From: Aspidiotus rigidus
Taxonomy: Eukaryota; Arthropoda; Insecta; Hemiptera; Diaspididae
Direction of reading: 5' to 3'
NCBI GenBank assembly: GCA_035079385.1
Contig: JAVHKY010000052.1
Location: 13,330,001 to 13,394,000, forward strand
DNA length: 64,000 bases
Both the position numbers and the translations under genes were made by a program. Of the stretch, positions 48,201 through 60,200 are shown one piece after another. Under the pieces are notes generated by a model. It was given only the letters and a program-made list of their open reading frames with translations, had not been told where the DNA came from and ran no database searches. Every line of letters starts with the position of its first letter. Positions within the stretch are counted from its first letter, which is position 1.

Positions 48201-51200
48201 CAGGTAAATAACATTTTACTCCTCTCATTGCGTTCATATAATTAAGATTGAAGAGGTGTATCTAAGAAGGACATGTAATCAAGAGGTGTCAAACAAACTC
48301 CAGAGATGTCCAGATAGATCTGTGAATGGATTTGTTCATAGTGGGGAGCATTTGAATAGAATATCTACTTCAAATTCAACATGAATGACTTGATCATTAA
48401 GCACAAATTTTCGGAATATAGAATACAAGATTTTGAGGAAATTACTCTTTTTTTTCCTTTTTGCTATTTTCTTTGGTTTCATAAATTGTCTCCATTCTGA
48501 AAGAAACCTTTAAAATTCTGAAATTTGTGCATGACTTTTTAATAATACGTTCAATTAAACAATTCTTGTCAAAATGCTAAGTATATAATCCAAAAGACAA
48601 GCAGCTATCGCACTTGGCTAAATTTTGGTCAACATCAGCAAATTTAATACTTTTTCCAGACTAGTAAGGAACACAGCTATTCTGTTATTTGGATAACTTA
48701 CAGTTAAAATTTCAGTCTTAGTAAATAATCTCATGTTCACTTAGTTTGAAGATAGAGGATTCCAAGATGTCTTTTACATTTGAAGATGATAGAGAAATAA
48801 TCATGTGCATAGAAATTTTCATGTTGTATATTTTCATGGGTGTAGATATTTTTATAGTTACCAATTCTGGACTTTTAATATTAGGGTTAGATTTGAGATA
48901 TTTTTAAGTTCCTTCAGTTGTTCATTTCTCCCCCCCCCCCTCAATTTACTTTATATTTTCTTCCCAATCGTTATCTGATGTTGATTATACAAGTAAATAA
49001 AAATGTCAATCAAGCATATTCCCTATAATATACTACGTTCTAAATCAGGTTCTCAAAATTCTCTCCATTTTTAAAAAGAAATAAGGAAGACTTATTTTTC
49101 AGTCTTCCAAATTGTATATTTCATTTGTTCGTTCTTGTAATTCCTTTTTTTTTCCCATAAATAATTCTCGTTCATATTTACCTCCGTAATATTGTAATTT
49201 CTTTTCTAATCATGAATTTTGAAAATATTCAATATTTCTATCATTATCATTATTATTAGTAGTGGTATTATCATTAGTAATGGTATTTGTATGTATTCAT
49301 TCATCTGCATAATTATTAGTTTTTCTTTTCATCAACTATCAATCTACGTAATGTATTATAGAAACACGTTCTTTTTGAACAACATTAACTATGCTGTATA
49401 TTTGCGTTTCAGAATACGCGGATTTTATTACTCAATTCATTTTGTACAGAATTTTTGTTAGCTTTGTAAAATGTTAATTTATCTTTATCGAAGTATCCAT
49501 TTTAAATTGATTCCGATTCATTCCGATTCTCTCTTACTTTTGCATCTTTTTTATACATTTTTTGACAAACAGATGATGAAAAAATACGAATGGGAGCTGC
49601 ATTTATTTGATTACTAGCCTCCACTAATTTCTATAAGTCCCTAAAAATATATTCCTGAAGTATACCGCAACTAAACTGGTACCAGTTTTCCTTCTTTCCT
49701 CCTTCCTAGCAGAGTTCGTTTTACTGAGCTCAAATAAGTTTCTTCTTTCGAAAAAAAAGTTTGTGTATACTTTCTGTGGAAGGATCTTATTCATTGCGTG
49801 GTAGTCTATGTAAATAATTATTTTTACGTCACACTTACGCGTACCTAATATGTATAAACTGAAAATTAAAATATATTATTTTATAATTGTGAATAAAATT
49901 TGTATCATTTTTACACTGTAGAACATCCCTTCCTTCCCTTCCCTGCCTTAGTTGAACTGGATATCTTTATCAAAGATTCTTTACAGTATTTGGAAGAAAA
50001 ACTGAAAAGAAGAATCTCGCGACAATTTATGCTAGCAGTTGTTCCTCTATTCGTTATTCTCACCGTACTGTAGTAAGTTTTATGATATCAGTTATATTAT
50101 CAAAAGTATCACAATTTCATCAAAAATACTTAATTTTGTTAATCGCTAAAATTTGATTCAATTAAAATAGGTCAGGCGCGACGTTTTTCTCCAAACTAGA
50201 ACTTATTGTGTTGCCTTAGTTTCAAATTAATTATTTAGAGGTCAGGAATGGCAGCGGGGAACCCGCAAGCTTCGTGGCTCCGTGGAAAGCAGCTTGCCTT
50301 ATTTTTGTTTCTTTAGTCTAAGTGTGTGGACATATTAGGTCTCTGAGATGTATAAAACCGATTGAAATTGTTTTGTAAAGTTTTGGTGGAAGGAGAACGC
50401 GAGGTTCGAGATTATGTCCTTCGTAATAAAAATAGGATGAAAATATTTGTATCTAGAGAGACAACTTTTATGCGTGCTTCTATTTTGAAGACACGATGAC
50501 AATGACATGCAAAAACGGGGAAAAACAAAACTTATGATTAAAGTCTAGCAGGCCTACTTCGGTAACTATAAGGAGAAGTAACACTACAGTGTTACTATAC
50601 AACTATACAGGGAATTCATGTATACCGTATGTTCAACACTTCGGAAAAGGATGTTGCTGTAAGGGAGGCTTTAGCCGTGTGAGAGTGAATATTGATATGC
50701 TTAGCAATCTATATTTTCCCTTATTACATGCGATGAGATATTTATCATGTTTTTCAATACAGAACAGTCAATATCTCCGGCAGGCTCTCTCTGAACTTGA
50801 TCTTGCCCAGAAAAATTCGTGTATCTAACCTAGACAAATTCTTCTCACGTGAATTGATGACGTCCTCCTTAAGTCCTGTTCTCAAGTTCTTCCTCAAATA
50901 TAAGTATACCTCGATGGTCGAAAATATGCGAAGTCTCCGAAACATTTTTCCAAAAATGATGACGTCACAAAAGTCGGATATGCGGATGGTTTCGCGCTTG
51001 TCCCATCATCGTATTGCTCGAGAGTCACATTTTTTAAAAATCACTATCAGAAAGACAGCTATCCTTTACACAAAAAGAAAAAAACGATCCGGATTCAGTC
51101 CGACATTCTGATGCACCACGTATGAATCTTTGATGAAGAGATTTTCTAAGTCCCATGTTAAGTGCAAAGGTTGACGTATGACATTTCATAAGTACCTCTC

Positions 51201-54200
51201 TCGTCATCATGTATAGTTTGAGAGTTGACATTTTACAAATCACTCTGATGCGTCCTCCCATTATATATTATGTTTATACTTCAAAAAATAGTCAAAATTT
51301 TTTCAAGTCCTGTAATCTAACGATGACGTCATCAAAGTCGGACACGCTCGCAGAAATTTCCTGAGAATGTACCCAATAAACAGAGATAGCGGGTTCCTCG
51401 GTAGGAAAAATAGCCCGGAGGTCGAAATGAACCTGTTTTATTGGAGGAGTTTTTGGAATTCATTAACTTCGTTAACTGAGGTAAACAGGAACCTGTTTTA
51501 TGGGAATCAGTAGTGTGCATTGTCATTCCTATACAGCTTGAACTTTGTTCTTTACCACTTTGATAGTTTTTCCTCATCATAAAGAAAGAAATAAATAAAT
51601 AAACAAGTCTAGTTTTCTGTATATTAGGCCTAGTATAATGAAGCCTTTTCGAGATTTCACTCGCTCCGCTTGTTCGCCCCCCTTCTTGGTCTAGTATACA
51701 ATATTTTAAGGTAACAGCCAAGATAGAACCTCCTATCACATATAACTCGAAAGTGCCCTCTCCTAACCTGTATAGCTCGAAAGTGGAAATTTTTCCAAGT
51801 CCCTGACCACGTCTAAGGAAAATAGGCAAAAAATTGTGACAACTGGTAGCGTGAGTATAAATATTCGAAATTGAGTGCTCGAGTAAATCGGAAACACAAA
51901 GAATTTGTATATTTTCATCTTACAAAGTAACTTATAATTAAAGTGCTTAGCAATACGTAAAGATTCATGGATTTGTTGTATTCGAATCGTCCACCTGACA
52001 TACAGATGAACTAGGCTTAATATACAGTATACGTACTAGGCCTATACGGGTATCAACTACCTATCCTGAAACGCGGGACTTATGGAAATTTCGAACTTTA
52101 GCCTTCATTGTACTAGGCCTAATATACTATACTAGGGCTTACAATGACTATCAAAAATTTTGAACTTTAGCCTTTGTTATACTAGGCTTGATATACAGTG
52201 TACTAGGCCTATACTAACTAGCCTGAAACACCTATCATATATAGCTCGGATGAAGAAATTTTTTCAAGTCCCATGTTTTGCCGCCCGGCGCCCGTCATTT
52301 CTCTTCAAATTACCCTCCCATAAAACAGGTTCCCTGTTAAAATACATGCAAGGTTCGGAGGTTTATCATACAAACTTATTCTTATACACGCGGCGCCGCT
52401 TCATGGTACCTTAGAGTAAGGGTCTGTAGTTTCACAAGGGTATACTAGGCCACCATTATGGTTTGAGTTTTGCGCCGCGGTACTTTGCAGCGCAAATTGA
52501 ACATGTTTGAGTTATACTAAGACCTGCTGAGAGGAAAAAACAAAAAAGGAGTTTTTACATCTAAAGGAAAGAGTGTGCATGAAAATGTTTGATCACTTCT
52601 TCATTCTAAATTGAAAAATGAATAATCTGTCTCGTAGTTCATGACAAAATGTTCCCCAATGCGCGTTGTAAGTTTGATTTTTATACAGAGTCTTATAATA
52701 CGACCCTGCTTTTCAAAAAATTGTAAAAAAAAAACAGGAATCAATGCAGAGGGCTGAAACTCGACCTGATAATTAAATTAATTTGAATCTGTAACGCTCA
52801 AAGAGAATGGTTTTTCTAAGTAAATATTTCAGTTTTCTATAATTCTTGAAAAATTTGACGATACTACGACACCTGTGGTAATGCCGCATACTGGTCCAGA
52901 AATACTTTTTTGCGGCCTAAACTTCCAAAATGAGTATTAACCTATTTCTTGGGGTTGCAGATTCGAATTTTGACGTCAGTTTTGCTTTAAAGTTTCACAA
53001 ATATGTTTTTTTTGCTAAGAAACTTGTTTTTAGATGTTATTAGATGTTTTTTTTATACAAAAGAAAAATTTTCTTGGTTGAAAATGTGAGTATACCTATG
53101 TTTTGAGTCACTGATTCTAAATTTGGCATAGATTTGTTCGCAAACTACAACAAACGTTTTTTACAATGAAAAAATATGTTTTTTAGATGTTTTTTTGGTA
53201 AGAAAACATGTTTTTGTGGTTGAGAAATATATTTTTTTCTATTGAAAATGTGAGCATACTTATTTTTTGAGCTGCTGACTCTAAATTAACATTTTTGTTT
53301 GCTGACTGCAACAAACTGTATTGATAAATAATAGTTCATTTCTGAGGGAGCGCTGTTGTTCCAAATACAACTGTATTTTTCAACGAAAGAAAACATAACA
53401 AGTAGAGAAAAGTAGCTCGTAAATTTAATTTGAAATTAAGTATTAGTTCTTGGAATGTCATTATTTCATGATTTTACATTGTCATATATCATCATCTATT
53501 TTTCCGGATCCATAGAACATCGCCACACCCATGCATTCTTTATACTAACTTTCAAAAGCAGTTCTCAGACTTGAAATGGAAAATTTTCGCGAAACCTTTT
53601 TGTCATCTAAAAGTACTCATCTTGGAGATTTTAAAAAAGAGAAAGTGTTAGCAGTAACTTCGTTGTGAACGAGAAATATTGTTCTATTGTGAACACATCT
53701 CACAAAGTATCATTTCATCAACTAGGAGAACTCCACCAAAGAACCTTTGGAAAACACGAAGAAAGACTTTTCTGGTTAATAGTGAGTTTGTATTCTCTAT
53801 TAGTAAACATATGCGAACTATTTTGCGCAAAAATATTGTCATTTACAAGAACTTTATTTCATAAGGTTTTGGCCACAAGTATTCAAAACTGGATCTCTGT
53901 GTGCCGTGCTATTTGCGGGGTGTGGAAGGATACGCTAAACGGAGACTATATAAGGTCGTTGTCCTATGAAATTCTGTGTTTACTACCAGATTTTGAGAGA
54001 CATAATCTTTGCGTAGTACCAATAACTTGATACCCGGCAATAAAAAATTGACAGTCGGCTGCTTATGTACTCGCGACTCATATTTTCATCTGCAAGTTTT
54101 AGTGTAACGCTACCTGCACAAGAGGGTTGTGAGAAGGGCGTGCGTTCTTACATTTATTTGAAATCACCGTGTTTCAACAATTACAGGACTGGGAAAGTGT

Positions 54201-57200
54201 AGATGTCAGTAGGGTTTGCTCACTCAAAAAACTACTTGACTCAGAGGCAGTCCAGTGGAGAAAAAAATGAATAAATAAAAAAGGAGGAAAGTGAGACAAT
54301 CCAAGACTTGAGTTTTATCTTTTAGGTATACTCCCTTGCGACCTGTTTCCAAACACCTATGCTTCTTCTCTGAGGAACCCCGTTAATCTTCCATATGTTT
54401 GGATGATAAATATCAAGTGTCAGTACAGTTAAATCAGTGAAAAATGTTTCCGGCATAAAAATAAGAATGATTATAGACTGTTTGAGCATAATGTTCATAT
54501 TTGTAAGAGAATAAATTTTATTGAACTTCTAGAAATAATAGGTAATTGCTTAATCAACAAATTTGTCCATTTCCTAGTGAACAAAGTCTGAACAAAAATC
54601 CCATGAAATGAAAATGAACAGTGAATTTTGAGGGGAAAAAAACATGATTTTACTCATACTTCTTGCGTTCATTTTAATTTTTGGTACACTATTTTCATCA
54701 AATCACTTTGTTTGGTATTTGAGAAAATATCATCATGAGAATGTTTGGTCAACCTCTCTAGAAAGAACTAGTAAGCTCTTATTTGTACATGGAAGAAGTA
54801 CTCATTTGATCTTCCAAGATGAGAATGGACTGGTTAATTGATGAGAACTACATACTTGTAATTTGTATCTAATATTTCAATTTTCATGAATCAGCATCAG
54901 TTGGGACACAAAGAATTCTTAATTTTTCCCATAATTACCTTAGGTGACTAACAATCCATAATTAACGCTTTAAATAATCCACGCTACCAGGTTTCTTTGA
55001 TACATCCTTCGGGGTGTCCGTTCTGGAGCCATAAAGTCTTCCTAATATTCTTCCTCCAATTTTGGTTTTAAAATTGACAGTTGTACGCCCTGTTTTTCGA
55101 CTGTTGTTTCGAATCGGATCTCGGTACTCACATTAAACGACGCGTTTTCCATTTGTTCTAGAGAGGGACCCTACCTTGGTCTCTTCTATTCGACATAGAA
55201 ATATTATTCCAATGCAATAATTTAAAGGACCATGAATATATGTACGGATAAAATTTGTAACATAATGTGATATGCACGAAAAAGTTTGTTTCTATTTGAG
55301 AATAATATATTTTTGTGGATATCACCTAGCGTAACCCACTGGTGTTGTCTCCTATTTTTTAACTCGTGGCACTCGAGAAACGCGGCCATTACTGTTCATC
55401 CACTGCTTTCCACAATAGTCGGTATGATATACAGTACATCCTTACCTTTAATTCCATCAAAGAACACCTTACGTCTATATTTTTTTTTTTGCGTGGGTAA
55501 ATATTGAAACTATCCTTATGAAACTTGTTTGCGCAATTTCCCATCAGTTGGTACATAAATTTTCAAACACCAACCAAATTCTTGAAATTAATTCATATGA
55601 CAACTCATTACAAAACAACTACTAACAACTTTAAATAACAACTTTAAACTCATTGCTTCAAGTGTTTCAAACGATGCTTCAATAATGAGAAGTGTCATTC
55701 ATTAACGACTGACCTGCAGAAATAAGCCAAAACAAACTTGGCGAGTCAGATATTGTACAAGTATTTGATAAATCCTTTCCTATCAAAGTTATACTTTGTA
55801 TCTAAAGTGATCTGTTGGAAGAGGCAACAATTTTTCTTGTAAGAAAAATATGTAGTGAATACAAAAAAATGAAGAAGGAAAAAAATTGCTTGAATTTCGT
55901 GATATAAGGCTTTTATTGACCCTTTTTCAAAATTTCGTAGGTACAATGTACCGACGTTTTGACGCAACCCTGTACGTCATCTCCAGGAAGATATTCATTT
56001 TCTTTCTCCTTGAAGATGACGTACACGGTTGCGTCGAAATGTCGGTACACTGCATGTATGAAATTTTAAAAATGTGGCATTAAGAGCCTTACATCACAAT
56101 AGTAGATTATACGCCAAGGCTCGAAAGTGAGTATTTGCACGGAAAACAGTACTTTGCGGAACACCATTTCTGGAAAACTGTTCACTTTGCAGCACAGTGT
56201 TCTGCAAAGTAACTTTTCAGTCCGCTCCTCTATCACGTCTGCAAAAACGGAGTTTCAGACCTTAAAAATGATATGCAAAAGCGCGTTTTCCGTGCACGTG
56301 TGTTAAAAAATTTAATTACTATTCGTTATCACGGAAAAATCAAATTTATTTATTTGAAAAAATTGCTGTAGCCACTGCCCATCAGAAACCAACTTTCTGA
56401 GAGAAAAACGCTTGAAAGACCCTGAACTTTATATCGTTGTTGAGGTCAAATTTTATTGTGTACCTTGAATGGAGAAAATTTCAATAATTTTGAGACTCAT
56501 ACGATGGGTCAAATGGCAAAGAAGAATTTGCTTCTGTTGTTCTACTCACGAGCAAATTTGGTCCACTCAGCAGCCGAGCGAGCTGAAGTAAGAGGCTCTT
56601 AACTGTATGTGTTGAAGCTGGATTGACATCCGAAGGGTCCAGGAAGAGGGTGTATTCTTAAAGTCATGAAATGGTTCAAGAACAGATACAGAATCAGGAA
56701 TAAATTTTCTATAGAAGTTGACTTTGCCAAGGAATTCTGTGTCTATCTCCTTTTTTGTATATTACTTTCAAATCTGAATTTCTCCAGTCTTTTGGTATTT
56801 TTCTGCTTTCCATTGTGTTATTGAATATCTTAGTTAAGCTTCTAAGTAAAGGTTTCCCTCCAAATTTCAACTGCTGACTTGTAATTCCTTCTGTCCCGGG
56901 AGATTTTTCAAACTTCAAGGATCTAACTGCTTCCTCCACCCCTTCATACAGTATTTCTGGTATGTCCCGTGACTCTTCTTCTCCTTCAGTGTACCAATGT
57001 TTTTCTCTTCTTTTTTTCTGTGTGCTTGTCTCTCTTTTCTTGTATAAGTTTTTATAAAATTGGGTGGCTATTTCGTTTATCCCCCTTCTACTGTATACTT
57101 TATGGTTTCTCTCATCTGTCATATATGTGATCCATCTTACACCCAGTGATAATTCTTTCTTAATTTTCTTTGTGCTTTTTGTGGTTTCCAATATATCTTC

Positions 57201-60200
57201 TATTACTTTTCTTTCTCTATCTTCATTGTAATTTCTCAGTCGTTGTTTTACTAATTTACACACTAAATTTAGTTCTACTTTATCTCTCGCACTACCTTTT
57301 CCTGTTCTTTTTAGTTTCTCCCTTTCGTTAATCAGTGCTATGATATCTACGGGTGATTTGTTTTCCATATTTTTCCCCCTCATCATTCTTTATGTTGCCA
57401 TTTTTATGCATCTTATGGTCTCTTCGTTCATTTTTTCTATATCTTTCTCGCAACAGTTGCTTTCTTCCTCCATTATTTTACTTAATTCTTTTTTGTACAT
57501 CTCTTCCTCTTCCTTCTTTACCCTTTGATCGGCGCCATTTTGACCCTTTACATATCTCCATCTCTTAAGGCTCATTTTACATATAATTAATCTGTGGTCA
57601 GAATGATATTTGAAGTTTTTTACCACATTGAAATCTATTATTTTGTTTTCTTTTCTTAACGTTAGAATATAATCTATCTGGGTTTTGTACTTTTGATTTG
57701 GAGATAACCATGTCCATCGTCTCTCTTTTCTCTTTTTATAGAAGGTATTAATAATTTTTAGATTATTCTCTCTACAGAACTCTAATAGCCTTTTCTCCCT
57801 CTCATTTCTTCTACCATAAAAATATTCGCCGACAATACCTTTCTCCCCTATTTGACTGTTGAAGTCTCCCATAATTATAATTCTCCTCTCTATAAAACTC
57901 TTCGTTTTTATCATTTTCTGTTGTCACTGTAGGCGCATTATACTTGAATTATAGTCAGCTCTCTATTTTTAATTTTCAATTTTATATGAGCTATTCTATC
58001 ATTTATCCCCTTGAATTCGTGCAAATATTTTTTACATTCCCCTTTAATCATGAACCTTACTCCTTTTTGTCCTTCGTTATTTCCTACATGACACATTATA
58101 TTTCAATATCCTTTTTTGTTACTCTCATTTCTTCATTTCTTCTTCTTACCTCCGAAATTCCCAGAATATCAAATTTTGATTCTTCAAATGCTTGCTCCAT
58201 TTCATCTAAATTCTCCATATTTTTCAAGGTCTTTACATTTAGGCTCTCTATATACAAGTATTCTTCTCTTTCTTTTTCTTTTTGACTTTCATTTATCTTT
58301 TTTGAGTGGTTTAGTCTTTCTTGCCCTGGCTGACAAGACCTGACTGGGCGAGACGAGTTCGGCTTACGTTAATATTTACCCTTACCTTTATTCGATGTAT
58401 GGTGTTTGTCCAATTTTGTGTTGAACTTGGTCTGGTATCTCGTTTTAGGAGGTGATTTCGGCGACGCCACGAATGACTTCATTGACAGCTGTTTTTCAAG
58501 TTTTTATTTGGGTTCATTCGGTGCTTTGCTGAAATTTCCTTGTTGTTTGTAGACTTCTGTTTCCTCTTCTTTTCCCGCATTTTCTTCTGGATCTCCGTTC
58601 TCGTCTTCATTCTCGGCTTCGTTTGTTATCTCTTCACTTTTTGATCAGAGTTGAATTGTTTCTAGTTGCGACTTGTCCTTTATTCTCACAGCTAAACTAT
58701 TTTCATCTTTTCTTATCAGGATTTTAGCATCCTTTTCCCATACGTACTCGAAGTATCCTTCGTCTCGAAGCTTTTTTGCCTCTCTCAGTAATGCGGCCGT
58801 GTACCTGGTGAGGTGGTTGCTTACGTAAATCGGTGTGTTTTCTTTCGTCCATTCCAGCACACTAGCTTTCAATTTCTTCGCTTTAGCTCTTGCTATAAAT
58901 TCTTTTTTTTTTCTCTCTATTATTGAGTCTAGCCATTATGTTGGGGATCTCGTTCTTCTTGCTCGGAAGCCTATGTGCGGTCGAGATTTCGCTATCTTCT
59001 ATTTTTACTTCCACTTTTTCGGCGATATTCTTTATTATCTCACGAATATTTTCGTCTTTTCTAACAGGTATTCCTGTGATTATGATGTTCTCTATTCTAC
59101 TGTATTGGTCCATATCGTTCATCCTATCCTTAATTTCTTCATTTTGGTTCTACAGTTCAAAAATATCTTCTTTCAGACGTTCATTTTCTCTCTTCAGCTC
59201 GGTATTCTCTTTTTTCAGCTGGTCTATCTCTCCAGAGATAGTAGTTAACGTTTCTTCAGTTTTTAGTACTGTCCTTCTGATTAATTTCGTGTTTTTTATG
59301 AGCATCATCCTAAATTCTTCTTCCGACAATTCATTGTTTTCACCATCCGAGATGTCGTCTTCACTCATTCTTAGGCCACGAATTCAAAACGAAAACGGTT
59401 TAATCGATAAGGCAAGGTTTAAACGCCGTTACATGCGTCTTCATTCATTCACATATCAGTACGAACTCCCACACGATTAATGAAAAGATTATAAAAACCT
59501 TCTCATTTCGATTTCACTTTCGATCTATCTTCACTCACTTATTGAATCATCGCACCCATTCTTCGTTCATCCTCTCATTACTGATCTCGTCAACAAGAAA
59601 TTGTACTAATCGTCCTACTTACGATGATTTCATGTCTTTCAATTCGAGCTCGGATGTCTTCACTGAGTTGAGGAACAACTCACGTTCTATCACCTTTTGA
59701 CTTGCTCTTGTTTCAAAAATTCCCAAGATTTGTTGAAATCACACATTCAGGTCCTAAGGCCAATCCTTCTACAAACATTAGCAACATCTTTCAATGCGTA
59801 TTCCGCGCAAATTTTGACTCTCCTCTAACCGACTTTCCCTTTCTCCTACAATATGAATCTATATGTACGTACTTAAACTATAAAATTAATTAGTTTCGTT
59901 CCTTCGACAAGTGAGAATAAAACGAGCGAAAAGTGATCAGAAGAGAAAGAAAATGTGGAAGAAGGGGAAAAAACAATTCTTAGTCTGTGATTTCAATAAA
60001 CGATATCATTTTTGTAAGGAATTTCTTGTTCTCACCAATGTGCATACTGCATGTGTACAGGTTTTTAAAATTCAGCTTACTTTTTGGCGAACAATACACT
60101 AATACATGAATGAATGTCCCCAAAAAGTCGTCGCTAAATAGTAGTAAATTTAAAGTCTGTTATTTTTTTGCTTTTCAGTCTTCGTGAGTGTTTAAAGAAA

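Noticed and set aside
47854..48237. 127-codon minus-strand frame with Ile/Thr/Tyr run
   Set aside because: Translation of the trinucleotide microsatellite.
57944..59480. Several Ser/Phe/Ile-rich plus-strand frames
   Set aside because: Antisense shadows of LINE ORF1 and endonuclease on the minus strand.
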